Source: JAIOPA01 sp036522895 (GTDB taxonomy: Bacteria > Eisenbacteria > RBG-16-71-46). Taken from it: 13,229 nt of DNA. Positions 1 to 5,759 of this stretch are shown piece by piece (the first letter of the stretch is position 1; each line of letters starts with the position of its first letter). The DNA is taken from assembly GCA_036522895.1 (NCBI GenBank), contig DATDEX010000231.1:1-13229 (forward strand). Direction: 5' to 3'. Below the pieces are notes generated by a model. It did not search any database. It was not told the DNA's origin and saw nothing but the letters and a program-made list of their open reading frames with translations. A program made the translations under genes and the position numbers.

Positions 1-90
1 GTCAGCGCGAGCAGCGCGAGCGCTCCGCAGGTCCGGGCGGGCCGTGCGAGCGCACCGCACGTCCGCGCGAGCCGCGCGGGCACGCGGCTC
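1..90. repeat. Three degenerate 30-bp tandem units
   Basis: Units 1-30, 31-60 and 61-90 each begin with GTC and share the pattern gtc-gcgcgagc-gcgcg-gc. By hand alignment units 2 and 3 match at about 22 of 30 positions, and units 1 and 3 at about 21 of 30. The array lies at the window edge and runs into the stop codon of the minus-strand Fn3 gene, so it may continue to the left. In one plus frame it would read as a 10-residue SARAARA-like repeat, but that frame runs on into the antisense of the Fn3 gene and is not believable as a protein. GC-rich simplicity could produce part of the similarity. Confidence 0.4.
69..90 (-). terminator. Hairpin at the 3' end of the Fn3 gene
   Basis: A perfect 8-bp inverted repeat, GAGCCGCG / CGCGGCTC, with a 6-nt loop overlaps the minus-strand stop codon (89-91). 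A second 6-bp repeat, CGTGCG (43-48) / CGCACG (56-61), follows downstream. Neither is followed by a U-run on the minus strand, so this would be a weak or Rho-assisted terminator or a 3'-end stabilising structure. Position and perfect pairing are seen; the termination function is inferred. Confidence 0.4.
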
Positions 91-1390
91 ACGGCGTCCT
101 CACGAATCGTGCGAGCACGCGCCGGTCGCCGGCGCGGAGCCAGGCGCGATAGACGCCCGGCACGGTGGCGCGACCGGCGTCGTTACGGCCGTCCCAGGTG
201 AGCGCGTACGGCCCCGGCGCCGCGTTCTCGATGCGGAGGCTGCGCACGTGCTGGCCCGCGGCGTCCTGGATCTCCACGCTGCCGTCGTACGGGCCCGCGC
301 CTGGGATCTCGATCGGTAGCGTCACGGGGCTGCCGGCGCGGCTCGGGTTCGGGAACGGGATCGACAGATTCCACGCCGCGATGCCGCCACCCTGCAGGAA
401 CGCGCGGAACGGCGCGCTGCGCGCGCTCTCGTTGCCGGTCACGTCCACCGCGGTCACCGAGTACCACACCGACAGCGTGTCCGGGGCCGTGGTGTCGAGG
501 TACTCGTTCGTCGTCACCGCCGAGGTGGTGAGGCGCGCGAAGAGCGCGTTCGGGTCGAGCGCTCGATACACGTGGTAGCCCGCGAGGTCGGGCTCCGAGT
601 TCGCGGCCCAGTGCACGCGGACGCTGTCGGTGCCCTCGACGGTCGCGCCGAGGCCGCCCGGCGGAGCGGGGGGCGCGGTGTCGAGGAGGTGCGGAACGAG
701 CAGGGCGGGTGGGAGCGCCGAGACGCGGTTGACGTCGTCGCGGGCGCGCCCCGCGAACCACAGGTCGCGCGTGCGATCGAGGCCGCCGGCGGTCACCTGG
801 TGTGCCGTTCCCGGCGGGCCGGGAAGCGGGACGCCGAACACCAGGTTGGCCGCGGCCCAGTTCGACTCCGTGATGGGCGCCGTGGCCCAGCGGATCTCGA
901 CGGCGGTGGCGGTGCCCGTGAGGCTGTCGTCACCGACGTCGCTCCACGCCACCGTCGCGGAGGTCGTCGTGGTGGCGGCGAGCGCCAGCGCGAGCGGCGC
1001 CGGCCGCACGACGTCCGCGGACGCGAGCGTGGTCGTCGAGATCGGATTGGAGAGGTCTGACGTGTTGCCGGCTTTGTCCACCGCGCGCAGCGCGAACCAG
1101 TAGGTCGTCTCGGGCGTGAGCCCGCCGACGTCCGCGGACTGGACCGTGCCCGCGGGCAGCGGGAGCGGCACGCCGGCCACCGCGGTCGCCCCGTCGAACT
1201 CGGCGAGCGTGTTGATGGGCGCGAGCGACCAGCGGAGCTCGTAACGCGTCGCCTGCCCGGTGAGGCTGTCGTCCCCGGGCGCGGTCCACACCAGCGTGAC
1301 GCTGGTCGCGGTGACCTGCGCGAGCGCGGGCAGCGGCATGCCGGTGCCGAGCATGGCGGCCATGGCGAGGTGCAGGGCGCGGCGCGACAT
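89..1390 (-). CDS. Secreted fibronectin type III repeat protein with FlgD-like C-terminal domain
   Basis: 433-residue exported protein. Residues 1-24 form a signal peptide (basic MSRR, hydrophobic core, cleavage near ALA|Q). About three Fn3-like modules follow (roughly 27-121, 130-230 and 240-333). The first two share the phrase GDDSLTG and a following RW-APIT-type strand, suggesting internal duplication. After a short linker, the C-terminal domain (about 345-433) starts PFPNPSRAG and contains DGSVEIQDAAGQHVRSL, LTWDGRNDAGR and VPGVYRAWL. This is the FlgD Ig-like / T9SS type A sorting-like fold that terminates many secreted proteins of FCB-group bacteria. The ATG is preceded at 12 nt by GGAGGAG (1403-1409, complement). 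A surface or extracellular binding role is plausible, but the ligand is unknown. It is transcribed away from the pilus genes, so a functional link is not implied. Confidence 0.85.
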   Translation of the reverse strand: MSRRALHLAMAAMLGTGMPLPALAQVTATSVTLVWTAPGDDSLTGQATRYELRWSLAPINTLAEFDGATAVAGVPLPLPAGTVQSADVGGLTPETTYWFALRAVDKAGNTSDLSNPISTTTLASADVVRPAPLALALAATTTTSATVAWSDVGDDSLTGTATAVEIRWATAPITESNWAAANLVFGVPLPGPPGTAHQVTAGGLDRTRDLWFAGRARDDVNRVSALPPALLVPHLLDTAPPAPPGGLGATVEGTDSVRVHWAANSEPDLAGYHVYRALDPNALFARLTTSAVTTNEYLDTTAPDTLSVWYSVTAVDVTGNESARSAPFRAFLQGGGIAAWNLSIPFPNPSRAGSPVTLPIEIPGAGPYDGSVEIQDAAGQHVRSLRIENAAPGPYALTWDGRNDAGRATVPGVYRAWLRAGDRRVLARFVRTP

Positions 1391-1432
1391 CGGGCAGTCT
1401 GGCTCCTCCGGCGACCCGAACGGCGGGCCGCG

Positions 1433-1448
1433 GGTCCGGTTGCGGACC
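1433..1448. repeat. Inverted repeat GGTCCG / CGGACC, copy 1
   Basis: Perfect 6-bp arms with a GTTG loop, about 43 bp upstream of the Fn3 start codon. The same arms recur at 1490-1506. It could be a leader hairpin of the Fn3 mRNA or a protein-binding dyad. Confidence 0.45.
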
Positions 1449-1489
1449 GCGTACCGGGGCCCGAGGGACTGTCACGGCGGGTGCGGCTG

Positions 1490-1506
1490 GGTCCGCGGGG
1501 CGGACC
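1490..1506. repeat. Inverted repeat GGTCCG / CGGACC, copy 2
   Basis: Identical arms to copy 1, with a CGGGG loop. It is further enclosed by GTCAC (1471-1475) and GTGAC (1509-1513), which can pair as an outer stem. Because all four arms are the same, copy 1 and copy 2 could also pair with each other. Confidence 0.45.
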
Positions 1507-1596
1507 GTGTGACGACAGCAGTATGCGTGCCCGCGGCGGAGCGACTTCGGGACCCGTGGTCGTTCACGCCGCAAATGGGCCCGAGCACGAGTCCTG

Positions 1597-1615
1597 CGGG
1601 GTGGCCGCCACCCCG
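1597..1615. promoter_or_regulatory. 19-bp near-perfect dyad, possible operator
   Basis: CGGGGTGGC, one central C, then GCCACCCCG: 9-bp arms pair perfectly around a single central base. A one-base centre cannot form a comfortable RNA loop, so a dimeric DNA-binding protein site fits better than an RNA hairpin. It lies between the two divergent transcription units. No cognate regulator is encoded in the window. Confidence 0.4.
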
Positions 1616-1649
1616 ACCCGAGGTCAGCGACGGTGCCGCCCGTGCACGG

Positions 1650-1665
1650 GGGCGGGCGAGTTGCA
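1650..1665 (+). promoter_or_regulatory. Weak sigma-54-like element
   Basis: GGGCGGG, four bases, TTGCA resembles the sigma-54 consensus TGGCACG-N4-TTGCW, with the required GG and GC at the correct spacing. The -24 half matches only 4 of 7 positions. Sigma-54 controls pilin genes in several bacteria, which is why it is noted. In DNA this GC-rich a chance match is likely, and it lies about 500 bp from pilB. Confidence 0.15.
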
Positions 1666-1747
1666 ACGCCCGGCCGCGCAAGCTGAGCGGCTGGCCGGGA
1701 ACAGGTCGGGGTGGCTCATCGCTCAACTTTGTTCCCTGGGAGCGAAC

Positions 1748-1777
1748 CCCGCCGGCCGCGCCGCCCCTGCCGGCGGG
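1748..1777. repeat. 9-bp inverted repeat CCCGCCGGC / GCCGGCGGG
   Basis: Perfect 9-bp arms enclose a 12-nt loop. No U-run follows on either strand, so a classical terminator is unlikely. It sits about 50 bp upstream of the predicted -35 element of the pilB promoter. Confidence 0.4.
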
Positions 1778-1830
1778 AAACACCGGTCCCGCGACGGAGA
1801 AAGGAACCCGGGGCGCGGGGCTGCGCGTCG

Positions 1831-1860
1831 TTGACGGCGCCGTATGGGGCTCCGTATGCT
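1831..1860 (+). promoter_or_regulatory. Sigma-70-like promoter for the pil operon
   Basis: TTGACG (1831-1836; 5 of 6 to TTGACA) and TATGCT (1855-1860; 4 of 6 to TATAAT) are separated by 18 bp, in one of the few AT-richer pockets of the intergenic region. Transcription would start near 1867, giving a leader of about 300 nt before pilB. Housekeeping promoter consensus in this lineage is assumed, not known. Confidence 0.4.
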
Positions 1861-1876
1861 TGAGCTTACGGTTTTT
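1852..1876 (+). terminator. Hairpin followed by five T, terminator-like
   Basis: CCGTATGC, loop TTGA, GCTTACGG (one mismatch in 8 pairs), immediately followed by TTTTT at 1872-1876. This is the form of an intrinsic terminator. It overlaps the proposed -10 element, so either it ends a transcript arriving from further upstream, or the promoter reading is right and the dyad is incidental. Both cannot act on the same RNA. Confidence 0.35.
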
Positions 1877-1877
1877 C

Positions 1878-1909
1878 CACAGGTCCTCGCCTGTGCAGTG
1901 GAACTGCAC
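1878..1909 (+). promoter_or_regulatory. Two mutually exclusive leader hairpins
   Basis: CACAGG (1878-1883) pairs with CCTGTG (1890-1895). GTGCAGT (1893-1899) pairs with ACTGCAC (1903-1909) around a GGA loop. The two share the bases GTG at 1893-1895 and so compete. They lie just downstream of the predicted start of the pilB transcript. A GGA apical loop is the typical contact of CsrA/RsmA proteins, but nothing else supports that here. No known riboswitch consensus was recognised. Confidence 0.35.
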
Positions 1910-2097
1910 CAGCCTCCTCGGCCGCCCGCCGGATGGAACCTCAAGGCGGATCCCACCACCCCGGCCGCCCACGCCGCGAGCGCGCTCCGGACTCAAGGCA
2001 TCACGCGTTCTCCCTGCTCTCTCCGACCCCCGGCTCCACGCACATGCCACTTTCAGATACCTCCCCCGCGGTCCCATGTTCTGTCACCATGACGCCT

Positions 2098-2143
2098 CCA
2101 TGGCGATCACGGCAGGGTCGTGCCTGCCTAACCACGGCCATGG
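2098..2143 (+). promoter_or_regulatory. Two-tier stem just upstream of pilB start
   Basis: The outer arms are CCATGGC (2098-2104) and GCCATGG (2137-2143). The inner arms are GGCAGG (2111-2116) and CCTGCC (2123-2128), with a 6-nt loop. The structure ends 25 nt before the TTG start and 11 nt before the purine-rich GGAGAG (2155-2160), so it could influence ribosome access. It would be coding if pilB started at the ATG at 2100, but that ATG has no ribosome-binding site. Confidence 0.4.
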
Positions 2144-2168
2144 CGCGTCGGAACGGAGAGGGGCGCCC

Positions 2169-3893
2169 TTGAGCACCGCGGCGCGGTTCACCGCTCGCCG
2201 GCTCGGCGAGCTGCTGGTCGAGGAGGCCGGGCTCTCGCAGTCCCAGGTCGAGCAGGCGCTCGCCGCGCGTGCCGAGCCGCGCGAGCGCGTGGGACAGGCG
2301 CTGGTGCGGCTCGGCTACCTGAGCGAGGCCGGGCTCGCGCAGGCGCTGGCGCGCCAGTTCGCGCTGCCGGTCGCCGACGCGGAGAAGCTCACGTCCGCGA
2401 ACCGCGAGGCGGTGCAACTCGTTCCCGAGCATCTCGCGCGCGAGGCGCAGCTCCTGGCGCTCGCGCTTCACGGCACCACGCTCGAGGTCGCCGTGGGCGA
2501 CCCGCTCGACGTGGTCTCGCTCGACCACCTGCGCGCGCTCACGAACTGCACGCTCCAGGTGTGGGTCGCGCAGCCGTCGGAGTTGAACGAGGCGATCGAG
2601 CAGTTCTATTCCGAACTCCGCGCCACCGAGCACCTGGGCGAAATCCTCGACAAGATCGACGTCACGACGACGCGCCCCGAGGACCCGGAGGTCGACCTCG
2701 CCGCGCTCCGGCAGCAGGTCGAGGATGCGCCGGTCGTGCGGCTCGTGAACCTCATGGTCGCCGAGGCCATCGACGCGCGGGCGAGCGACATCCACGTGGA
2801 GCCCGCGCGCGAACGGGTCACCGTGCGGTTCCGCATCGACGGTGTGCTGCACGAGGTCATGAAGCCGCCGAAGCATCTCCAGATGGCGATCATCTCGCGC
2901 ATCAAGGTGCTGGCCGACCTCGACATCGCGATTCGGCTGCTGCCGCAGGATGGACGCCTCACGGTGCACCTGCCCGACCGCGAGGTGGACCTGCGCGTAT
3001 CCACGCTCCCGACGTCCCACGGCGAGAAGGTCGTGATGCGGCTGTTCGACAAGAGCGCGTTCGAGCGCCGGGTGGAAAACCTCGGGCTCGAGGGCGCCAC
3101 GCTCGAGTCGTTCCGCCACGCGATCCGCCAGCCCTACGGGATGATCCTGATCTCGGGTCCCACCGGCTCCGGCAAGACGACCACGCTCTACTCGGCGCTC
3201 CAGGACATCCAGACCGTGCGCCGCAACCTGGTCACGGTCGAGGACCCGATCGAGTACCACATCGAAAACGTGGCGCAGGTGCACGCCAACCAGAAGGTCG
3301 GCATGACGTTCGCGCGCGCGCTTCGCTCGATCCTGCGCCAGGATCCGGACGTGATCATGATCGGCGAGATCCGCGACGCCGAGACCGCCGACATCGCGGT
3401 GAAGAGCGCGCTCACGGGCCATCTCGTGTTCTCGACCGTCCACGCGAACGACGCGCCCGGCACGCTGACCCGGCTCGTGGACATGGGCGTGCCCCGCTAC
3501 CTCGTGGGCTCCGCGATGGCGCTGGTGATGGCGCAACGGCTCGTGCGCCGGGTGTGCGAGCGCTGCAAGGAGCTCGTGCTGCCGGAGCCCGAGACGCTCG
3601 CCGCGTTCGGCCCGGACGCCGACCTCCTGCGCGGGCGCCCGGCGCCGCGCGGCCGCGGGTGCATGGCGTGCAAGCAGACGGGCTATGCGGGCCGCGTCGC
3701 GCTGTTCGAGGTGCTGGAGTTGAACCGTGACATCCGCCGACTGGTTCTGGATGGCGCGAACGAGGACGAGATCAAGAAGCGCGCGGTCGCGGATGGTTTC
3801 GTGACCCTGCGCAAGGCGGGGATCCGCAAGGTCATCGAGGGGATCACCACGCTCGACGAGGTGCGTTCCGCGACCCTGGGAGACGCCGACTGA
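2169..3893 (+). CDS. pilB: Type IV pilus extension ATPase PilB
   Basis: 574-residue hexameric GspE/PilB-family ATPase that powers pilin extraction and polymerisation at the inner-membrane platform. Residues 11-34 and 40-63 form two 24-residue MshEN-like motifs separated by 5 residues. The second (RVGQALVRLGYL...LARQ) matches the cyclic-di-GMP motif fully; the first has Ala for Gly at its position 10 and Arg for the final Gln. Catalytic core: Walker A GPTGSGKT at 330-337, Walker B DVIMIGE ending at Glu400, His box H418LVFSTVH425AND, and a zinc tetracysteine C463ERC466 / C498MAC501 typical of PilB. The TTG start at 2169 is chosen because GGAGAG (2155-2160) precedes it at proper distance and the N-terminal motif begins at once. 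The frame is open far upstream, but that part is low-complexity, and the ATGs at 2076 and 2100 lack a ribosome-binding site. The stop overlaps the pilC start (TGATG). Confidence 0.95.
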   Translation: MSTAARFTARRLGELLVEEAGLSQSQVEQALAARAEPRERVGQALVRLGYLSEAGLAQALARQFALPVADAEKLTSANREAVQLVPEHLAREAQLLALALHGTTLEVAVGDPLDVVSLDHLRALTNCTLQVWVAQPSELNEAIEQFYSELRATEHLGEILDKIDVTTTRPEDPEVDLAALRQQVEDAPVVRLVNLMVAEAIDARASDIHVEPARERVTVRFRIDGVLHEVMKPPKHLQMAIISRIKVLADLDIAIRLLPQDGRLTVHLPDREVDLRVSTLPTSHGEKVVMRLFDKSAFERRVENLGLEGATLESFRHAIRQPYGMILISGPTGSGKTTTLYSALQDIQTVRRNLVTVEDPIEYHIENVAQVHANQKVGMTFARALRSILRQDPDVIMIGEIRDAETADIAVKSALTGHLVFSTVHANDAPGTLTRLVDMGVPRYLVGSAMALVMAQRLVRRVCERCKELVLPEPETLAAFGPDADLLRGRPAPRGRGCMACKQTGYAGRVALFEVLELNRDIRRLVLDGANEDEIKKRAVADGFVTLRKAGIRKVIEGITTLDEVRSATLGDAD

Positions 3894-5194
3894 TGCCGAG
3901 CTACTACTACCGCGCGCGAGACACGTTCGGCCGCGCCCACGAGGGCATCGAGGTCGCATCGTCCGAGGACGAGGTGCTGCGCGCGCTCTCGCAGATGCAG
4001 CTGACGCCCGTGCTCATCGAGCCGCGGGCGATCCATGGCAATGGCAACGGGAACGGCAACGGCAGCGCCGCCGCGGTCGTGCGCCCGCCCATGGTGGCGG
4101 AGACCGCGCCGCCCCGGGGGTGGGCACGGCTGGTCCGCCGGCGGATCGAGCCCGGCTCGGTTGCGCTGTTCGCGCGCCAGCTCGCGACCATGATGTCCGC
4201 CGGCCTCCCGCTGGTGCGGGCGCTGCGCTCGATCGCGCGCGACCACCACGACCACCGCCTCGCCGGCATGCTCGAGCAGGTCGCGGACGACGTGCAGAAG
4301 GGCGAGTCGCTCGCGGCGGCGCTCGGCCGTCACCCCGAGGCGTTCGGCGAGGTGTTCGTGAGCCTCGTGCAGACCGGCGAGGTGAGCGGCTCGCTCGACG
4401 AGGTGCTCAACCAGACCGCCGGCTACTTCGAGCGCGCCGAGCTGCTGCGGCTCAAGGTCGAGGCGGCGCTTCGCTACCCCACGTTCATCCTGACGTTCGC
4501 GGGCGGCGTCCTGCTCGCCATGTTCTTCAAGATCATCCCGATGTTCTCGGACATCTACTCGCGGTTCCGGGTGCAGCTGCCCGCCCCCACGCGGCTGCTG
4601 CTCGGCATAAGCCGCGCGCTCACGAGCAACGCGCTCGTCGTGGCGCTCCTGCTCATCCTCGCCGCACTCGGGTTCGGCGCCTGGCTGCGCACGGCTGAGG
4701 GTCGCCTCCGCTTCGATGCGATGAAGTTTCGGATTCCCCTGTTCGGATCCCTGGTCCGGCTCTACGCGATGACCCGCTATGCCCGCACCCTCGGGATCCT
4801 CGTCGGCAGCGGCACGAACATCCTCTACGCGCTGCGTGTCCTGCGCCCGGTGCCCGGCAATCTGCTCGTGGCGAAGAGCATCGACAGCGTGCGCGCGCAG
4901 GTCGAAGGCGGCTCGTCGCTCGCTCGGGCCATGGCGGACACGGGTGTGTTCCCGGACATGCTGATCCAGATGACGGCGACCGGCGAAGCGACCGGGCGCC
5001 TCGACGAAATGCTCTCGCGCACCGCGGACTTCTACGAGCAGCGCGTGACCGCCAAGGTCGAGGGGCTGTCGTCTCTCGTCGAGCCGGTCGCGATCGTGCT
5101 GCTCGGCGTCGTGATCGCGCTCATGCTGGTGGCGCTCTATCTGCCCATCTTCAACCTCGGTCACGCGATGCGATCGGGGATGCTGAGCCCCTGA
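3893..5194 (+). CDS. pilC: Type IV pilus inner-membrane platform protein PilC
   Basis: 433 residues, GspF/PilC family. It anchors the assembly ATPase and transmits its motion to the pilins in the inner membrane. Two homologous cytoplasmic T2SSF domains (about 88-210 and 290-412) each carry the LF-R-LA-MM-SAG / YARTLGILVGSG start and the EVSGSLDEVL / EATGRLDEML signature. Three membrane segments are seen near 195-218, 247-265 and 397-420, the usual topology. The N-terminal region (MPSYYYRARDTFGR) is typical of PilC. It is joined to the first domain by an odd Gly-Asn repeat linker (49-57) followed by Ala/Pro-rich sequence. Translation is coupled to pilB by the 1-nt TGATG overlap. Downstream, 113 bp with two strong hairpins separate it from pilA. 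Confidence 0.95.
   Translation: MPSYYYRARDTFGRAHEGIEVASSEDEVLRALSQMQLTPVLIEPRAIHGNGNGNGNGSAAAVVRPPMVAETAPPRGWARLVRRRIEPGSVALFARQLATMMSAGLPLVRALRSIARDHHDHRLAGMLEQVADDVQKGESLAAALGRHPEAFGEVFVSLVQTGEVSGSLDEVLNQTAGYFERAELLRLKVEAALRYPTFILTFAGGVLLAMFFKIIPMFSDIYSRFRVQLPAPTRLLLGISRALTSNALVVALLLILAALGFGAWLRTAEGRLRFDAMKFRIPLFGSLVRLYAMTRYARTLGILVGSGTNILYALRVLRPVPGNLLVAKSIDSVRAQVEGGSSLARAMADTGVFPDMLIQMTATGEATGRLDEMLSRTADFYEQRVTAKVEGLSSLVEPVAIVLLGVVIALMLVALYLPIFNLGHAMRSGMLSP
4037..4063 (+). repeat. Hexanucleotide repeat encoding (Gly-Asn)4 in pilC
   Basis: About four copies of GGCAAC-like hexamers encode GNGNGNGNG, residues 49-57 of PilC, between the N-terminal segment and the first T2SSF domain. Length changes here would be in frame and would only alter a flexible linker. 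Confidence 0.7.
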
Positions 5195-5201
5195 CGGGGC
5201 G

Positions 5202-5234
5202 GGGTGCCGCCGCGAGGCCGGTGGCGGAACACCC
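5202..5234 (+). terminator. Hairpin 1 in the pilC-pilA spacer
   Basis: GGGTGCCGCC (5202-5211) pairs with GGCGG (5223-5227) and CACCC (5230-5234), with a two-base AA bulge and an 11-nt loop: ten pairs, nearly all G-C. It starts 8 nt after the pilC stop and has no U-run. It may partly attenuate transcription or protect the 3' end of a processed pilBC message; either role is inferred. Confidence 0.4.
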
Positions 5235-5240
5235 GAACTA

Positions 5241-5272
5241 GAGCGGTGCCGCGCGAAGGCGCGGGGCCGCTC
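5241..5272 (+). promoter_or_regulatory. Hairpin 2, immediately before the pilA ribosome-binding site
   Basis: GAGCGG (5241-5246) pairs with CCGCTC (5267-5272), and inner CCGCGC (5249-5254) pairs with GCGCGG (5259-5264) around a GAAG tetraloop. Only a 2x2 internal loop interrupts the stem. The pilA Shine-Dalgarno (AGGAGG, 5293-5298) begins 20 nt after it. A strong stem at this position could form a protected 5' end for abundant pilA mRNA. I saw no clear promoter in the spacer. Confidence 0.45.
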
Positions 5273-5307
5273 GCGAGATCTGGCCGGAGGCGAGGAGGAT
5301 TCCCGTG

Positions 5308-5712
5308 ATGCGAACGAGAGAGAAGGGCTTCACGCTGATGGAGCTCATGGTCGTGATCGTGATCGTGGCGATCCTGGCCACCGTCGCCGTGCCGCTCTAC
5401 GTGAACTACGTCAAGGACGCCCAGCGCACCGAGGCGAAGGGTGCGATCGGCGCGGTGATCACGGCGGAGCAGACGTATTACCAGGTGAACGGCACCTACG
5501 TGACCGACCAGTTCACCACGAACGCGGTGAACCAGAAGCTCAACTGCGACCTGACCGACGCGCTCAACAACTGGACCATCGCCGTGACGACGGCGGACGT
5601 CAACGGCTTCACCGTGGTCGCGACCGGGAAGGGCGCGCCCGCGCCGACGACCGGCCGGATGGTGCAGCTCGTCTACACGCGCACCGGAACGCCACAGTGG
5701 ACCGAGAACTGA
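5308..5712 (+). CDS. pilA: Major type IVa prepilin PilA
   Basis: 134-residue prepilin, the probable main fibre subunit. The class III leader MRTREKG is cut before Phe8 by PilD. The mature N-terminus FTLMELMVVIVIVAILATVAVP has Glu+5, Pro+22, Tyr+24 and Tyr+27, the canonical pilin spine, followed by an amphipathic helix and a globular beta domain. The mature length of about 127 residues is on the short side. There is a single cysteine (NCDL), so the C-terminal disulfide loop of many T4a pilins is absent. A good AGGAGG (5293-5298) serves ATG 5308; GTG at 5305 is an alternative start that adds one residue. Placement as the first and best-signalled pilin after pilBC, with flanking hairpins, supports major-pilin status. 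Confidence 0.9.
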   Translation: MRTREKGFTLMELMVVIVIVAILATVAVPLYVNYVKDAQRTEAKGAIGAVITAEQTYYQVNGTYVTDQFTTNAVNQKLNCDLTDALNNWTIAVTTADVNGFTVVATGKGAPAPTTGRMVQLVYTRTGTPQWTEN

Positions 5713-5742
5713 GGGCATTCTCACGCACGACCTGTTGAGCCT

Positions 5743-5759
5743 CGCCGGGCCGTCCGGCG
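5743..5759 (+). terminator. Hairpin between pilA and the minor pilins
   Basis: CGCCGG (5743-5748), a 5-nt loop, then CCGGCG (5754-5759), 30 nt after the pilA stop and before the PilV-like gene. There is no U-run. It could attenuate transcription or block 3' exonucleases, leaving pilA mRNA more abundant than the minor-pilin message. Confidence 0.35.

Larger units (their letters stand above)
1391..2168. other. Divergent intergenic region rich in inverted repeats
   Basis: This 778-bp stretch separates the minus-strand Fn3 gene from the pilus operon. I find no credible gene in it: the open frames are Arg/Pro-rich and low in complexity. It holds at least nine inverted repeats with arms of 6-9 bp, several listed separately, plus a promoter-like pair near 1831-1860. 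An additional repeat is GGGAACA (1697-1703) / TGTTCCC (1730-1736). It presumably carries the promoters of both flanking units and a leader RNA of about 300 nt for pilB. Confidence 0.6.

Noticed and set aside
1472..2077. 201-codon minus-strand open frame in the intergenic region
   Set aside because: Low-complexity, no ribosome-binding site seen and no recognisable domain; it overlaps the predicted pil promoter and leader.
2086..2165. Possible cyclic-di-GMP (GEMM) riboswitch before pilB
   Set aside because: A few fragments (CACGGCA, CCTAACC) recall GEMM, but the conserved GCAAACC and GACGCAAAGC elements and the receptor helix arrangement are missing.
1260..2168. N-terminal extension of pilB by about 300 residues
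   Set aside because: The frame is open, but the translation is low-complexity Arg/Pro/Gly, overlaps the Fn3 gene antisense and precedes a normal PilB N-terminus with its own ribosome-binding site.
2001..3959. 652-codon open frame on the minus strand opposite pilB
   Set aside because: Arg/His/Glu-rich translation with no domain, exactly antisense to a fully motif-bearing pilB. It is a high-GC shadow frame.
3683..5164. 493-codon open frame on the minus strand opposite pilC
   Set aside because: Composition is dominated by Arg, Glu, His and Gln without hydrophobic core; it is antisense to pilC, whose family motifs are clear.
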